Below, piece by piece: positions 44,643 to 56,587 of a stretch of DNA of 64,000 nt. The notes below the pieces were generated by a model. The model made no database searches and was not told the DNA's origin. It saw nothing but the letters and a program-made list of their open reading frames with translations. The number at the start of each line of letters is the position of its first letter. The stretch's first letter is position 1. The translations under genes and the position numbers were made by a program. The stretch is from Nannobrachium achirus (Eukaryota > Chordata > Actinopteri > Myctophiformes > Myctophidae), in NCBI GenBank assembly GCA_963921795.1, contig OY997655.1, positions 7,426,322 to 7,490,321 on the forward strand. The letters run 5' to 3'.

Positions 44643-45227
44643 AATCACTTATAATATAACTTCTAAATGGCATTATACTGTAGTACTTGAATATTGATAC
44701 ATTTATTGTTGGTTCAAAAACATCGACAACGTAGCTATTAGCTTAGCTTGACGAGATGGGTCAATCGTAGCCATATCACCACTCGTATTCACACAGCGGC
44801 CATTTTGCTATAAAGTTAATGAAATAATGCCGTGAGAGCAAAATGGCCACTGTGTGAATATAGTCTATGTAAGTGAATGCCCGTCACAGTGAGGCGGTCC
44901 CTGTGTCAGATCTGATCTGAGATCTGTGTCAACTTTGCAGTGTGATTTGTGTGTACAGTGATTACATCCAGCTGGTTCATGTTTGTACTGTACTGTATGT
45001 GGAGAGTAAATGACAGAGTGAAGAACGTGCACTGAGTCTGACTACTAGTTGTAGTTGTACATCTGAGCTTTGAGGTGTAGGCGCTATACCGTTACAACAA
45101 ATGTGTTGTTTATAATTATAAATTATTATGAATATTATAATTGTATTTTCCACAGCTAAGGCTCGGGTAAATATATTGTATTATCTACATAAATAAAATA
45201 CTTACAGAACATGTTATCAGGTTAACA
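44643..45227. other. Non-coding, small inverted repeat
   Basis: CAGCGGCCATTTTGCTATAA (44796) and its partner GAGCAAAATGGCCACTGTGT (44837) form a short inverted repeat. Nothing else recognised. Confidence 0.5.
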
Positions 45228-45420
45228 ATATTGGAAAGTAACTAAGTACATTTACTCAAGTGCTGTACTTAAGTACAATAGTTTTTTACTTTAATGGAGT
45301 ATTTTACATTTTCAACTCCACTACATCTGAAAAGCAAATATTGTACATTTTACTCCACAACAATTATTTGAAAACTTTGGTTACTAGTTACTTTGTACTT
45401 TTACTTTACTTTTACGTTGG
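45228..45420. repeat. Fish AAGTACNNNTACTT-type repeat
   Basis: GTAACTAAGTACATTTACTC, GTACTTAAGTACAATAG and TTTACTCCACAAC are words of a repeat very common in teleosts. A second, inverted example lies at 50465-50625. The 128-codon frame here is not taken as a gene. Confidence 0.6.
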
Positions 45421-46280
45421 GTTAGGGTTACGTTCTAAATGTGATCCCTTTGACATATTGTCTACTTTTATCAAACATATACGTGATAACTTCTCTCTTT
45501 TATTTGCTTTATTTCCACAGAACTTAAGACAAGTGCAATGTGCATTATTTTATGGCTTGGAATTGCATTTAGATTCTGGCAATGACAATTTGATATCAAA
45601 GTCATTTGCTACATTTTCTCTCTTTTTAATAATTCTGTGCAATTAGCATATTCCAAACAAACACTAAAACAAACTAATGTACATTTATCTGCTATTTGTC
45701 TGGGTTGATATCTGTCTGCCTGCTATCAAGAGGGATAACATTAAAGATAGCTGAGCACATCTCTCTTTCAATTGCTTCAATGTTATTTGTGACTTAGCCC
45801 ACATTCAACACATTTAAACTTGTGAAAATAGATAGTTATGGCTAAGGAAGACACAATAACAATTAACAATCTACTGTTTAGATTAGATGCAGTTCTTAAG
45901 TAGAGCTACAGTACATCTCTCTTTTATTTGATTTGCATTAGGCCTACTATTAACCTAAATTAGTTTTAGGTGTGCTAATAATAATTAGTCGAGCAGAGCC
46001 ACTGGTAAAAAAAAAAAAAGAAAAAAAAGAAAAAAAAACGGCAATTTCAATGGCCGCTTTCAAGATGTTTTGGCCGTTATCTCTGGAACGCAAGGTCCAA
46101 TCTGCTCAGTTTAAGGCTTGTTGGATGCGTGACTTCGAGGACATTAAGCTGGTGGGCCGGAGTTTGAATATCACTAATAATCTATAATATATAAACTATA
46201 GTTAATATCTCTGTATAGTTGTGCATCACAACCAGTGGTGTCGTGGGGATCTTTTCAAAAGGGTAGTGCTATTTTCTTGA
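45421..46280. other. Non-coding AT-rich stretch
   Basis: No repeat or gene recognised apart from poly-A at 46007-46038 followed by GGCAATTTCAATGGCCGC, perhaps a retroposed tail. Confidence 0.45.
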
Positions 46281-46286
46281 CGTCGC

Positions 46287-46289
46287 ACA

Positions 46290-46349
<60 letters not shown>

Positions 46350-46383
46350 CACACACGCACACACACACACGCACACACACACA

Positions 46384-46437
<54 letters not shown>
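46287..46437. repeat. (CA)n microsatellite with CG interruptions
   Basis: About 150 bp. His/Thr and Cys/Val frames here are artefacts. It abuts the 3' end of the LINE fragment. Confidence 0.95.
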
Positions 46438-46439
<2 letters not shown>

Positions 46440-46991
46440 GATGACCATCTTCTCCTATTTGTGAGTCTTCTGGTGGCTGTACAGTCCCATCCTGGATCCA
46501 CAGCTGCGGTTGCAGACCGGGCATTCAAAAGCGGTACTGACGGGAGCAGGGGTGGCTTTGCAGGCATGCCTCTTTGCACACTTTGCTGCACGGTGTTGTG
46601 TGCGCTGGCTTTCTATGTGCTCCACTCCCTGTGCAGAGTGAGAGCGCCAGAGGTTGCGGCAGGAAGCAAGTTCCTCCAGTGAAGAGGGGTTGATCCGGCC
46701 TCTCTTCAGCGTGGTCTTCAGTTGGTCTTTGAACCGCTTCTTCTGCCCACCAGCACTGCGTTGGCCAAGGTGTAGCTGCCTGGCCGTAGAGGACTTTGCA
46801 CGGGAGTCAGTCTAATATGGCTGGGCATACGGATGACATGCCCCAGCCACCTGAGTTGATGTCTGTTCAGGACAGACTCTATACTGCAGCACCTCTGTGT
46901 GTGGCACTCTGTCCTTCCAGGTGATGCCAAGGATCTTCTGGAGACATCTGACATGGAAGGCCTCCAGGCTTCTGAGCTGGTGACTGTAGAT

Positions 46992-47484
46992 CAGGGGTGG
47001 GCAACTTTGATGATGGAGAGGGCCACTATATTTTCACATTCACTCCAGAGGGCCACGAATCGATGCATATAGTCAAAAAATAGCAAAAATTGCCGATCTA
47101 CAAGCTCAAAACGCTACAAGCTCAAAACGCGTCACACTGCGACGCGTTTTGAGCTTGTAGATCTGCTATTTTTGCTATTTTTGAATTGGAATCGGGAAAT
47201 CTTTTTAGCATTCTTCCTGAAAAGTAACATTCTTATTTAATTTCTATATGTTCTTATGTTAACTTTTGAACTTAAACACAAATAAACTGGACATAAAAAA
47301 GACTAGTGCTTAGACATTACGCTACTAATATAGACTGAAGTAATTGAAGTGGGTCATGTTTGCATGTTTGGAATTATAACAGCTGAAATCAATAATATAT
47401 CAGTATTCCGATATTAACCTAAGGGCCGCATTAAGTGAAGGTGGGGCCGCATGTGGCCCCCGGGCTGCCAGTTGCCCATGTATG
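46992..47484. mobile_element. hAT element inside the LINE fragment
   Basis: CTGTAGAT at 46984-46991 and 47485-47492. Ends CAGGGGTGGGCAACTTTGAT and CCAGTTGCCCATGTATG. It contains a double palindrome at 47086-47182. Confidence 0.85.
47086..47182. repeat. Palindrome copy with duplicated inner arm
   Basis: ATTGCCGATCTACAAGCTCA, then a repeated CTACAAGCTCAAAACGC, faces GACGCGTTTTGAGCTTGTAG and ATCTGCTATTTTT. The left inner arm is tandemly doubled, a useful intermediate for how loops vary. Confidence 0.85.
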
Positions 47485-47492
47485 CTGTAGAT

Positions 47493-47943
47493 CATACATG
47501 CGGCCCCCACCTTCAATTCATGTGGCCCGCAGGTTAATACCTGAATACTGATATATTATTGATTTCAGCTGTTACAATTCCAAAAATGACCTACTTTAAT
47601 TCCGTCATCTATATTAGTAGCTTATGTTTTTTTTTTTATGTCCAATGTATTTGCATTTAGGTTCATAAAGTTAACATGAGTATATAAATAAATGCGTTTG
47701 AAATTAAATCAAAATGTTACATTTCAGGATTCCAATTCAAAAATAACAAACAATAATTCAGGATTCCAATTCAAAAGAAGCAAAACTGCGATGCGTTTTG
47801 AGCTTGTAGATCTGCTATTTTTGCTTCTTTTGTATGAGATACTAGAATGACAAAGTAGGACGTAGCAATATGCAATGTGGCCCTCTGGAGTGAAGGTGGA
47901 AATATAGTGGCCCTCGCCATCATCAAAGTTGCCCACCCAACTG
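47493..47943. mobile_element. Second hAT copy, inverted, left end incomplete
   Basis: ATACATGCGGCCCCCACCTT through CATCATCAAAGTTGCCCACCC, the complement of the neighbouring copy, so the two form a long fold-back. It carries a palindrome right arm at 47790-47832. Confidence 0.75.
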
Positions 47944-48414
47944 ACAGATGACCTCTGTTTTCTGGGTGTTGATGGTCAGACCCATTCTGCTGTATGCGGT
48001 TACAGCTGCAGACAGAGTGCTTTGCAGGGCCTCTGATGTGGGCACAGTGGTCGGCATACTGTAGCTCGATGATTCTTTCAGAGGTCAGCTTGGTGGTTGC
48101 CTGTAACCTCCTGATGTTAAACAGGTTACCATCCAACCTGAAGTCAATGGTGACTCCAGCCTGTTCCTCCATCATCCTATGCAACAGTGTTGTTACACAG
48201 ACTAGGAAGATGTTGAACTTGACTGGAGCTGCCTTACTCCAGTCTGTACACCAAAGGGCTCAGATCTGTGTCTCCCCACTACCACTCGAGCCTAGCCTGG
48301 TTAATAAAACAGACCGCACAACACCACCCCCTGGCGGTAGTGGTGGTCTGGCACCGCCAGGCAAACTCGAGCCATCATCCCGGAATGAAACTGTCCAAGG
48401 ATGTTGAGAAACTT

Positions 48415-48417
<3 letters not shown>

Positions 48418-48452
<35 letters not shown>

Positions 48453-48478
48453 GCACGCACGCACGCACACGCACACAC
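48418..48478. repeat. (CA)n/(CGCA)n microsatellite
   Basis: CACACA run then ACGCACGC units. Confidence 0.95.
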
Positions 48479-48738
48479 TGAGAGAAATTCTCTCTCTCAA
48501 ATCTTTTAATTTCAAGGGCTCTGAACCACCTACGGTCCACAGCATTCATTATCGTCAAAAACTAAAACAAATATATATAAAAAGAAAATCTATGAATTCA
48601 AGTCTGCAGGGTTGAGTGGGTAGTCGATAGAAAGAAAGCCATTTGGGGGTGAACTATCCCTTTAATGTGTTATTTATCCCTGCATGACCTTCTATGTGAC
48701 ACTTCCTCTTTCAATGACAACTTTCCTGTTCTGTAGTC

Positions 48739-49234
48739 CAGTGGCGTCAGTTCAGAAAAAGGTAAGGTATGGCAACATGACTGGTGTCTTTGCGGGCAAG
48801 ACACAAGTCATGTTGCCATACCTTAGCAACAGGCATGATACATTTATTTTAAGAAATGTATCAACATTTCTATGGTTTCTTGGGCTGGATATGGCAGCCT
48901 GGAACAGTTGTTCAAGTGCGGCTAAACTTGGCATAATATAGTAAACGTGCCACAATTAAAAATAATGAATTGCAGCTGAGAGCTGACCTGCGGAACCTGG
49001 GAATACATACCATTTTGTCAAGATGGGGAGAAAACAAGTGTGGAGAATATAATTATAATACCTTGTTAAATGTTGCATTTGTAGTTATTTTAATGTAATT
49101 TAACAACATAATAACCAGCCCAGATAGACAAAGAGACATTCATGGGTTTATATTTTAAAGTAACTTTTATTCTCCCCCCCTGGACCCAGGGTATGGCAGC
49201 TGCATACCCCTGCCATACCCAATTGACGCCCCTG
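48739..49234. mobile_element. hAT element with perfect target duplication
   Basis: CTGTAGTC at 48731-48738 and 49235-49242. Ends CAGTGGCGTCAGTT and AATTGACGCCCCTG. It contains the local inverted repeat GGTATGGCAACATGACT / AGTCATGTTGCCATACC. It lies just upstream of exon-1-like copy B. Confidence 0.9.
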
Positions 49235-49283
49235 CTGTAGTCTCTGCAACTTGAACATCAGTGTCAGCATGTGGTTAACCTCT

Positions 49284-49582
<299 letters not shown>

Positions 49583-50045
49583 GTAAGGACTGAACCAGAA
49601 AATCAAACATGTTACTGTACAATAGCACTGAATAGTTTAAGTAATACTACATATTTTACAATAATACAAATACAAAGTCTATTGAAAGTAGTTTGTTTAG
49701 ACAAATAATGTGTTTCTCTGGGAGGGGCGTGGCAATGTGTGATACTGAACAACATCAGGATGGGATCAGTTTGCTTTGCAGGAAGCTGATCCACTCTGGG
49801 TCTGTAGAACGGATAGGGAAACGGTGTGTTCATGTACTGTATGTGTGTGTGTGTGTGCAAATGACAGGATACAGTAGGCGGGCTCTAGACAGGATCAGAG
49901 CACTGAACACTAAATATAAACTAGTCTAGTTTCCACTGCAGAAAGCCTGCTGACGTGAGGTTAGAACAACAAGGCAGACATCCAGGCCTTGAGGCCTTGA
50001 GGCACAACGAGAGAGCTGCAGACTGATGGGTGGTGGAATCACTTA

Positions 50046-51040
50046 TAATATAGAAATACATCGTTTAACTGATTGTATTACCAAATGAAAGCAAATAGAT
50101 AATAGATAAATGTACTTTACTGTATGTATGTGTCTGTTATTGGGAGTGAAATTGTGTCTGTATGTGGCATAAATTAAATGACAGATATTGAAGAATGTGC
50201 ACTGACTATCAGCGTTACAGTTTTATTATTAGTTATATGGTTTATGTACTTATTTTATTAACTAACGGTTGGTATTCTGCAGGACAGTGAACCTTACAAG
50301 CACATGTGTTGTTTATACACATACGAAGTATTATGGATATTATTAGTAGTGTTTTTCCCACACCCCAGGACTATAGTGTTATAAGCAGATTATAATACAT
50401 ATAAGAAAAGGGTTCTTAGCAAGTGTTACCTAAGCATATTTAGAAAAATCTACCAGCTCACAATGTGGTGGAGTAAAAGTACAATATTTTCCTTTGGTAG
50501 CAGAGTAGAAGTACAAGTATTGGAAATTGGAAATACTCAAGTTAAGTAAAAAAACCTTAAAATTGTACTTAAGTACAATACTTAAGTAAATGTAAGTAAG
50601 TAAATCACACCACTGATTATCCAACTAAACTTAATGTTTATTTTTAGGCTATATTTCAATACATTATTTAATGGAAAATGATAAGCTTTCCTAAACCAAG
50701 CCCTGTTTCCATGATTATATATTACCGTATGTTTATGTTTATGTTCTGCACTATAGCTTATTCTACAGTTTAACCAAACACAATGATTGTCAACCGTTTT
50801 AATTTCAAAGACCCCCTTTTTGATAGACATTAGTCTATGGGCCATTTGATATGATTTTCCTCTCTGGGACTCCAATCTACAGTACATGCTCAAAAGCCAG
50901 TGTTACCTTTAACTCAGTGTTTACATGACTAAATGACTAAAATCTTTCCCCCTCCTGAAAGAGGCTAAAATCACATAGCCTATGGGTAGAATAAAAGTGT
51001 GTGTGTCTGTGCCCTTACAAACAACAATGTTAGGCCACAC
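50046..51040. other. Non-coding with one fish repeat
   Basis: 50465-50625 is the inverse of the AAGTAC-type repeat. A hAT-like GATTGTCAACCGTTTTAATT lies near 50784. No gene. Confidence 0.5.
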
Positions 51041-51120
51041 TGTATCTAGCCTCGCGTAGCCAGGCTTACTCATCTGCGAAGAGAAAAGCCTGGTCACAAT
51101 ATCAGGCAGAGACCGTTCAA

Positions 51121-51226
51121 CTTCCGCCGTGAGAATTTCACCGGAAGACTACAACGCATGACGTAACTTCCGTTAAACACAGCACTTCCGCCACTTCCGC
51201 TAGAACCAACCGGAAGTCATATTGTG
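51121..51226. promoter_or_regulatory. Cluster of CCGGAAG/ACTTCCG words
   Basis: In about 100 bp there are CTTCCGCCG, CACCGGAAGAC, AACTTCCGTT, GCACTTCCGCC, ACTTCCGCTAG and AACCGGAAGTC. This is the core recognised by ETS-family factors, but the block lies inside a repeat-like segment (AGCCTCGCGTAGCCAGG upstream), so function is unproven. Confidence 0.35.
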
Positions 51227-51941
51227 GCCAGGGTGCACTATACTGATTCCTGACACCTGACAGTAAGCAGTTATTCAAGAGATACAGAGTTAGGTTCTGA
51301 TCAGCTAGGCGTAGGGCTGCAACTTGATACATGTTTTTAGCGATTATTCTATTGATAATCTTTTCAATGAATTGAATAATCAAGAGGTACAATTAACAAT
51401 TAACAACTTAAGCATTATGTTTATACTTCATCACACAATGGTGTCTTTTTTTTGATTGATTATTTTATTAGACAAAAATGGAGAATAGTACTAGTATAGT
51501 CAATCAATTCAAATGTAGTACATTACAAGTTAAACACCCTGCCTAAAAGGAACATCCTAAATAAGATCTTTTACGGTATTTTTTACGTTGGAAGCCCTCT
51601 GTATTTAATTCATGGACATAATAAATAGCAAGCAAAAGAAAACATTCAATAATATCGCAGTTGTAAAAAACATATACTGTATAGGATCGGGGAAACAAGG
51701 GGGTGGGGCTCCGGCTAAGGTAAGGGGGGGGGGGGGCTATGGGAGAAGCAAACCTCCTTCTCTGGCCTCCTGAAAGGTGAATTTTCAGGGCAGTTTTGAA
51801 GGATGCCAGTGAGCTACATGTTGTAAGGGAGGTAGTCAAGGAATGTTTCCTATAAAGACATGCCCAAATATAGGTGTTGGTCATTTTGGTGGGGGCCAAG
51901 AAGGCCAGCATGTGCATCGTTGACCTTCAATGTATCCATAT
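51227..51941. other. Non-coding, nothing recognised
   Basis: It contains poly-G at about 51725-51737. No gene or element identified. Confidence 0.5.
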
Positions 51942-52018
51942 GTAACGCCCGGGATTCGAACCCTGCCAGGTCTCCTAAGAAATAAGTCAACATCTTAACC
52001 GCTAGACCAAAGGAGTAT
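51942..52018 (-). mobile_element. tRNA-derived SINE head or tRNA relic
   Basis: The minus strand reads TTTGGTCTAGCGGTTAAGAT (A box) and CAGGGTTCGAATCCCGGGCG (B box). The spacing fits a tRNA-like head with a long middle section. No working anticodon stem was confirmed. Confidence 0.5.
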
Positions 52019-52218
52019 CTTTATGGATCAGGGGAGAGTTAGAGGTTTTAGGCCATCAGGTTGACGTTGTGAGCCACCAGTCCAGTGATTGCGACCGTCA
52101 GGTCGCAGTTTAGTTGCGACCGTCAGGGAGCAGTTTACTATGAAAACCTCCACATGCCGTCCGTCCATCGGTCGGTCACACGTCACACGTCACACCTTTG
52201 CCCTGCTCATATCTCCGC

Positions 52219-53000
52219 ATCAGTATATAGGGCTTGTTTGTTTATTGTATGACATCACGCCACATTATCAGCTGTGGACTCTGTGATGTCATCGTATCGC
52301 ATCAGTATATAGGGCTTGTTTGTTTATTGTATGACATCACGCCACATCATCAGCTGTGGACTCTGTGATGTCATCGTATCTCCATATATGGCCATCTCCG
52401 TATATGGAGATATAAGTCGTCCATGCCCAAGTATGGGCTGGTGAGGTCAGACTTTGTGTGATGCGTAGGTTATCTCCATATATGGAGATTCAACATTCCA
52501 GGCAATGCTCTCTTCCCTGGTGAGAATTGCCCCTTTATATAGGGCTTGTTTGTGTATTGTATGACATCACGCCACATCATCAGCTGTGGACTCTGTGATG
52601 TCATCGTATCTCCATATATGGCCATCTCCGTATATGGAGATATAAGTCGTCCATGCCCAAGTATGGGCTGGTGAGGTCAGACTTTGTGTGATGCGTAGGT
52701 TATCTCCATATATGGAGATTCAACATTCCAGGCAATGCTCTCTTCCCTGGTGAGAATTGCCCCTTTATATAGGGCTTGTTTGTGTATTGTATGACATCAC
52801 GCCACATCATCAGCTGTGGACTCTGTGATGTCATCGTATCTCCATATATGGCCATCTCCGTATATGGAGATATAAGTCGTCCATGCCCAAGTATGGGCTG
52901 GTGAGGTCAGACTTTGTGTGATGCGTAGGTTATCTCCATATATGGAGATTCAACATTCCAGGTGTAACTATGGCTACCCGTATGACGTGAGAGGTGGAGG
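52219..53000. repeat. 230-bp satellite, three units plus partial
   Basis: TATAGGGCTTGTTTGTGTAT recurs at 52309, 52539 and 52769, with an 80-bp partial unit at 52219. Each unit has GACATCACGCCACATCATCA, CTCCATATATGG twice or so, and GCTGGTGAGGTCAGAC. Confidence 0.9.
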
Positions 53001-54319
53001 TTGTGATATTTGTGGAGATAAGCGACCAACGGTCGCTTATCTCCCGATTAGGGAGTCTTACTGGTATCAAAACCTTCACCGGCCGTCCGTCGGTCGGTCG
53101 GTCGGTCGGTCGGTCACACGTCACACGTCACACCTTTGCCCTGCTCATATCTCCGCATCAGTATGACATCACACTGCTGACATCAGTATGACATCACACC
53201 GTACACAAATGACCCTTATATAAGACCGGCATTATCTACCGACAGATTGGTAACAATGAATCCACTTTCACGATGTAAAGTCCAGTTCAACATTTCAAAC
53301 ACCAAAAATGGTAAAATACCAAACAATACATGTTCTCAGGGTTCTTGAAGATCAAGAGTCTTGGTCAAATACTTATGTTGGTTTCTGCACTGATCATTTA
53401 TACAATTCAGCTGTGTTTGCTCGCGTCATCATGATGAGGTCATAAATCAGCCATGCCCAAATATAGATTTTACGGGTTTACATGCTTACTCAGTTATTCG
53501 TTATGTGAAAGTCCTATGACGTCTATGATATCTGACATCATAATACATACATTCCCTTTTATGCCCATAAATGGAGATCCCCTCTGTAGAACCAGCCACT
53601 GACATCACTGTAATGTCAGGGGAACCAAATCCCTTTTATGCCCATATATGGAGATCCCTGTGATGCCAGGGGAACCAAATCCCTTTTATGCCCATATATG
53701 GAGATATGGAGATCCCTGTGTTGCCAGGGTAACCAAATCCATTTTATGCCCATATATGGAGATCCCTGTGATGCCAGGGGAACCAAATCCCTTTTACGCC
53801 CATATATGGAGATCCCTTATGTCATCAATATTAAGCCCATATCTGTGAATATCTATGGGTACCAGATGTCTCCATATATGGTTAATGGTCCGATATACAT
53901 CACTGGCCAGAAGACCAATAAATGGTGCAACCTCGCCCTTTGCTTTTCTCCCTTAGGCATCTTACTGGTAGGTAGTTTAATGAGGAATGCAGTATGGTGG
54001 TAGGTAGGTAGTTATGGCCTTTGATGTAAGATTTTCACTTTCTAGGATAACTATATTTGCTATTCCCAGATGATGCCCTTTTAGGGTACCCCTCATGCCA
54101 ATATATGGAGATCCCCAGGCTTTACTAATTAACATAAGTGTTATGCCCATATATGGAGATCATTGTCCCAATGTCATCAGATATATGGGCATAAATGGAC
54201 ACAGGCAAACTAGATGGGCTGTATGGATATCCAGATGTGTGATGTAAGTGTTTTATTCCAAATGTGGCACCCCACAGACATATTTCCAGAAACAAAATCC
54301 CTTTCATGCCCATATATGG
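52382..54319. repeat. Array of CCATATATGG palindromes (CArG-type)
   Basis: Exact CCATATATGG begins at 52382, 52476, 52612, 52706, 52842, 52936, 53642, 53692, 53750, 53800, 53872, 54147 and 54310, and CCATAAATGG at 53565. Six lie in the 230-bp satellite and four in the 50-bp repeat; the others are separate. CC(A/T)6GG is the SRF-binding consensus. Confidence 0.85.
53627..53815. repeat. About 50-bp tandem repeat
   Basis: Four units of CCCTTTTATGCCCATATATG then GAGATCCCTGTGATGCCAGG. One unit has an internal ATATGGAG doubling. Confidence 0.9.
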
Positions 54320-54347
54320 AGATTTCTGATGTCATCAATCCCAGGCC

Positions 54348-54583
54348 CTGTAAAAACATGGTTGCTATGGTAAACAGTTGGTTGCTAGGGTAAACAGTTG
54401 GTTGCTAGGGTAAGAAAACATGGTTGCTATGGTAAACAATTGGTTGCTAGGGTAAACAGTTGGTTGCTAGGGTAAAAAAACATGGTTGCTGTGGTAAACA
54501 GTTGGTTGCTAGGGTAAACAGTTGGTTGCTAAGGTAAAACACATGGTTGCTATGGTAAACAGTTGGTTAGTAGGGTAAACCTT
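54348..54583. repeat. 21-bp minisatellite (GGTTGCTAGGGTAAACAGTT)
   Basis: About eleven units with ATGGTTGCTATGG and GTTGGTTGCTAGGG variants. Confidence 0.9.
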
Positions 54584-54984
54584 CAATGATTTTGACATCT
54601 TGTTACTAATCTGTCGGTAGATAATGCCGGTCTTATATAAGGGTCATTTGTGTACGGTGTGATGTCATACTGATGTCAGCAGTGTGACAGGATCCCGATT
54701 AGGGAGTCTTACTGGTAGTGATTGTTTTATTATAGGACTGAGCTGTCATAAATATATGACATTTGTAGGCTAAATGCCAATAATGTATTTCACTGATACA
54801 TAGGCAATACTAATTATTAAATACAAACCAGGAAAAAAACATTGTAATGCCTGGGATTCAAACTCGGGTGTTACATTGGTGCAGTGACCCGGGTCGGGTT
54901 TCCCTGTGGGAGGAGGTCAAAAGGTGGGTGAGTGTAGCAGATTGACTCACTGCCTCAGCCTGATGGTCTCCCCCAGTCCATAAG
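54584..54984. other. Non-coding, inverted copy of nearby sequence
   Basis: CTGTCGGTAGATAATGCCGG with TCTTATATAAGGGTCATTTG (54610-54650) is the inverse of 53205-53250. So the satellite block 53.2-54.65 kb is bounded by inverted repeats and may itself be a transposon. Confidence 0.55.
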
Positions 54985-56241
54985 AATATCCCTTTGGCCT
55001 AGTTAGACCTCCATGTGGGAGACCTGGGTTCAAATCCTGGGTGAAACCACACAGTGGGTAACAGTAATCAGGCAAAAATGTTGCATGTTTTCTGCCTGCC
55101 AGTTTGCTGCCTGTTTGTTTGCTGGCTGTTTTTTTTTTTTTTTGCTGGCTGGCTGGCTGTTAATTTGCCTGCTGGCTGCCTTTGCAAGTCTGAACTCCCA
55201 AGGACGCAAGTCTGTACTCCACAAGTCTGCGTATGATAATCAGCCTGAGTAACTATCTTTTCTCTATCTAACTTTTCTTTTCTCATGCTTTGATTACGTT
55301 GTTAAAGCGTTTGTTTCATTCATTGTTTAGTGTTTAAACCCCGGTGTGAGCGGGGGTTGACCGTTGACTTTGTGTTGACTGGCCGCTGTGTGTGCGGTGC
55401 GGCGCGGAGGCGGCCACGCTGCTGTCAGCGTCATGAATGAGTTTACAACTTTGACAAGGAAACACGGCTTTAAGATCTCGCCGTGCTTCCCTTGTTCAGT
55501 TGAAGAATGCAGCAAAGCTGTTGCAAAAGCGGTGGGTGTCGCGAGTGTAGTCCGCTGCCAGGATGAACGGAGGTGTTGTTATTTTCGAAGAGGTTCTATG
55601 AGATAATGTTCTAATAAACTGTCTGTAGAGGACATGGAGCTAGAAAAGAGCTCAGAGGTGGAGAGCCGTTCCCCAGAGCTGCAGCTGTATGCTGACCCAA
55701 AGGGTCCTGAGAGACAAGTGGAAATATAGCAGTGTCAGGTACATTGACATGTACTGTTCTGTGGCTGAAAAACTGTTGCACAGGTGTTGTGGTCTGGGTG
55801 TGGAGGAGGACTTGGTGCAGAGAGGGAATGTAGAGGTGACAGCATCCAATGATCTTTTGTTTATTTGTTTATTTGTTAGGATCCCCATTAGCTGTGCCCT
55901 AAAGCACAGCTAGTCTTCCTGGGGTCCTCATATAAAAGTTGTACATACATTTAAAAACATACATTTGAAACATACATACATTTAATCAATCATACAGAAT
56001 AAATGTACTGCAAGCCTATGAATTGAATGTTTGTTCTTTGGTTCTAAAATATGGGAGGAGTTAGTCTGATCAAATTGTTTAACTGAAAAATGTGTAATTG
56101 TTGTTTGGTTTTTGAAAAGTGCCTGGAGCATTTTATATTATTATTGCTGTAACATATGTGAGAATATAATACTGTATATTGTATACTATAGCAGTATTGG
56201 AAAATAATGTTTAAATGAAAAGGTATTTTTAAAAGTCAAAG

Positions 56242-56258
56242 TCTCTCTCTCTCTCTCT

Positions 56259-56353
<95 letters not shown>

Positions 56354-56388
56354 ACACACGCTCGCTCGCTCGCTCACTCAGTCACTCA

Positions 56389-56455
<67 letters not shown>
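56242..56455. repeat. (TC)n(CA)n compound microsatellite
   Basis: TC, then CA, then GCTCGCTCGCTC, then CA again. It precedes exon-1-like copy C. Confidence 0.95.
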
Positions 56456-56457
<2 letters not shown>

Positions 56458-56587
56458 CCACCCAAACCGCAAATGTTTCAGGAAATGAAACTTGTATCTG
56501 AGGATGTGTGACTGCAGTTCGTCTACTAAAGCTCAATCTACAGAAAACGACCGTTGACACCGACAGACAGACAGAACTCATTGACAG
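56456..56587 (+). other. Exon-1-like module, copy C
   Basis: ATCCACCCAAACCGCAAATG through ACAGAACTCATTGACAG, donor gtaagg. Nearly identical to copy A as part of the segmental duplication. Confidence 0.4.

Larger units (their letters stand above)
46440..48250 (-). pseudogene. LINE reverse-transcriptase fragment split by hAT elements
   Basis: The minus strand reads from about 48240: FNIFLVCVTTLLHRMMEEQ, RLDGNLFNIRRLQATTKLTS and ERIIELQYADHCAHI (a YADD-like box with the second Asp changed). After the hAT insertions come HQLRWLGHVIRMP and a C-terminal CxxC...H-type finger near 46460-46540. This is the polymerase of an RTE/craniofacial-protein-2-like LINE, with roughly 80 residues missing at the insertion. 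It has several frameshifts. Confidence 0.65.

Noticed and set aside
45260-45646. 128-codon hydrophobic frame as a membrane protein gene
   Set aside because: T-rich sequence overlapping a common fish repeat; no splice sites or conservation seen.
53541-54320. CRISPR-like array (short repeats at regular spacing)
   Set aside because: The genome is eukaryotic; repeats and intervening sequence are both repeated, as in a minisatellite, and there are no unique spacers or cas genes.
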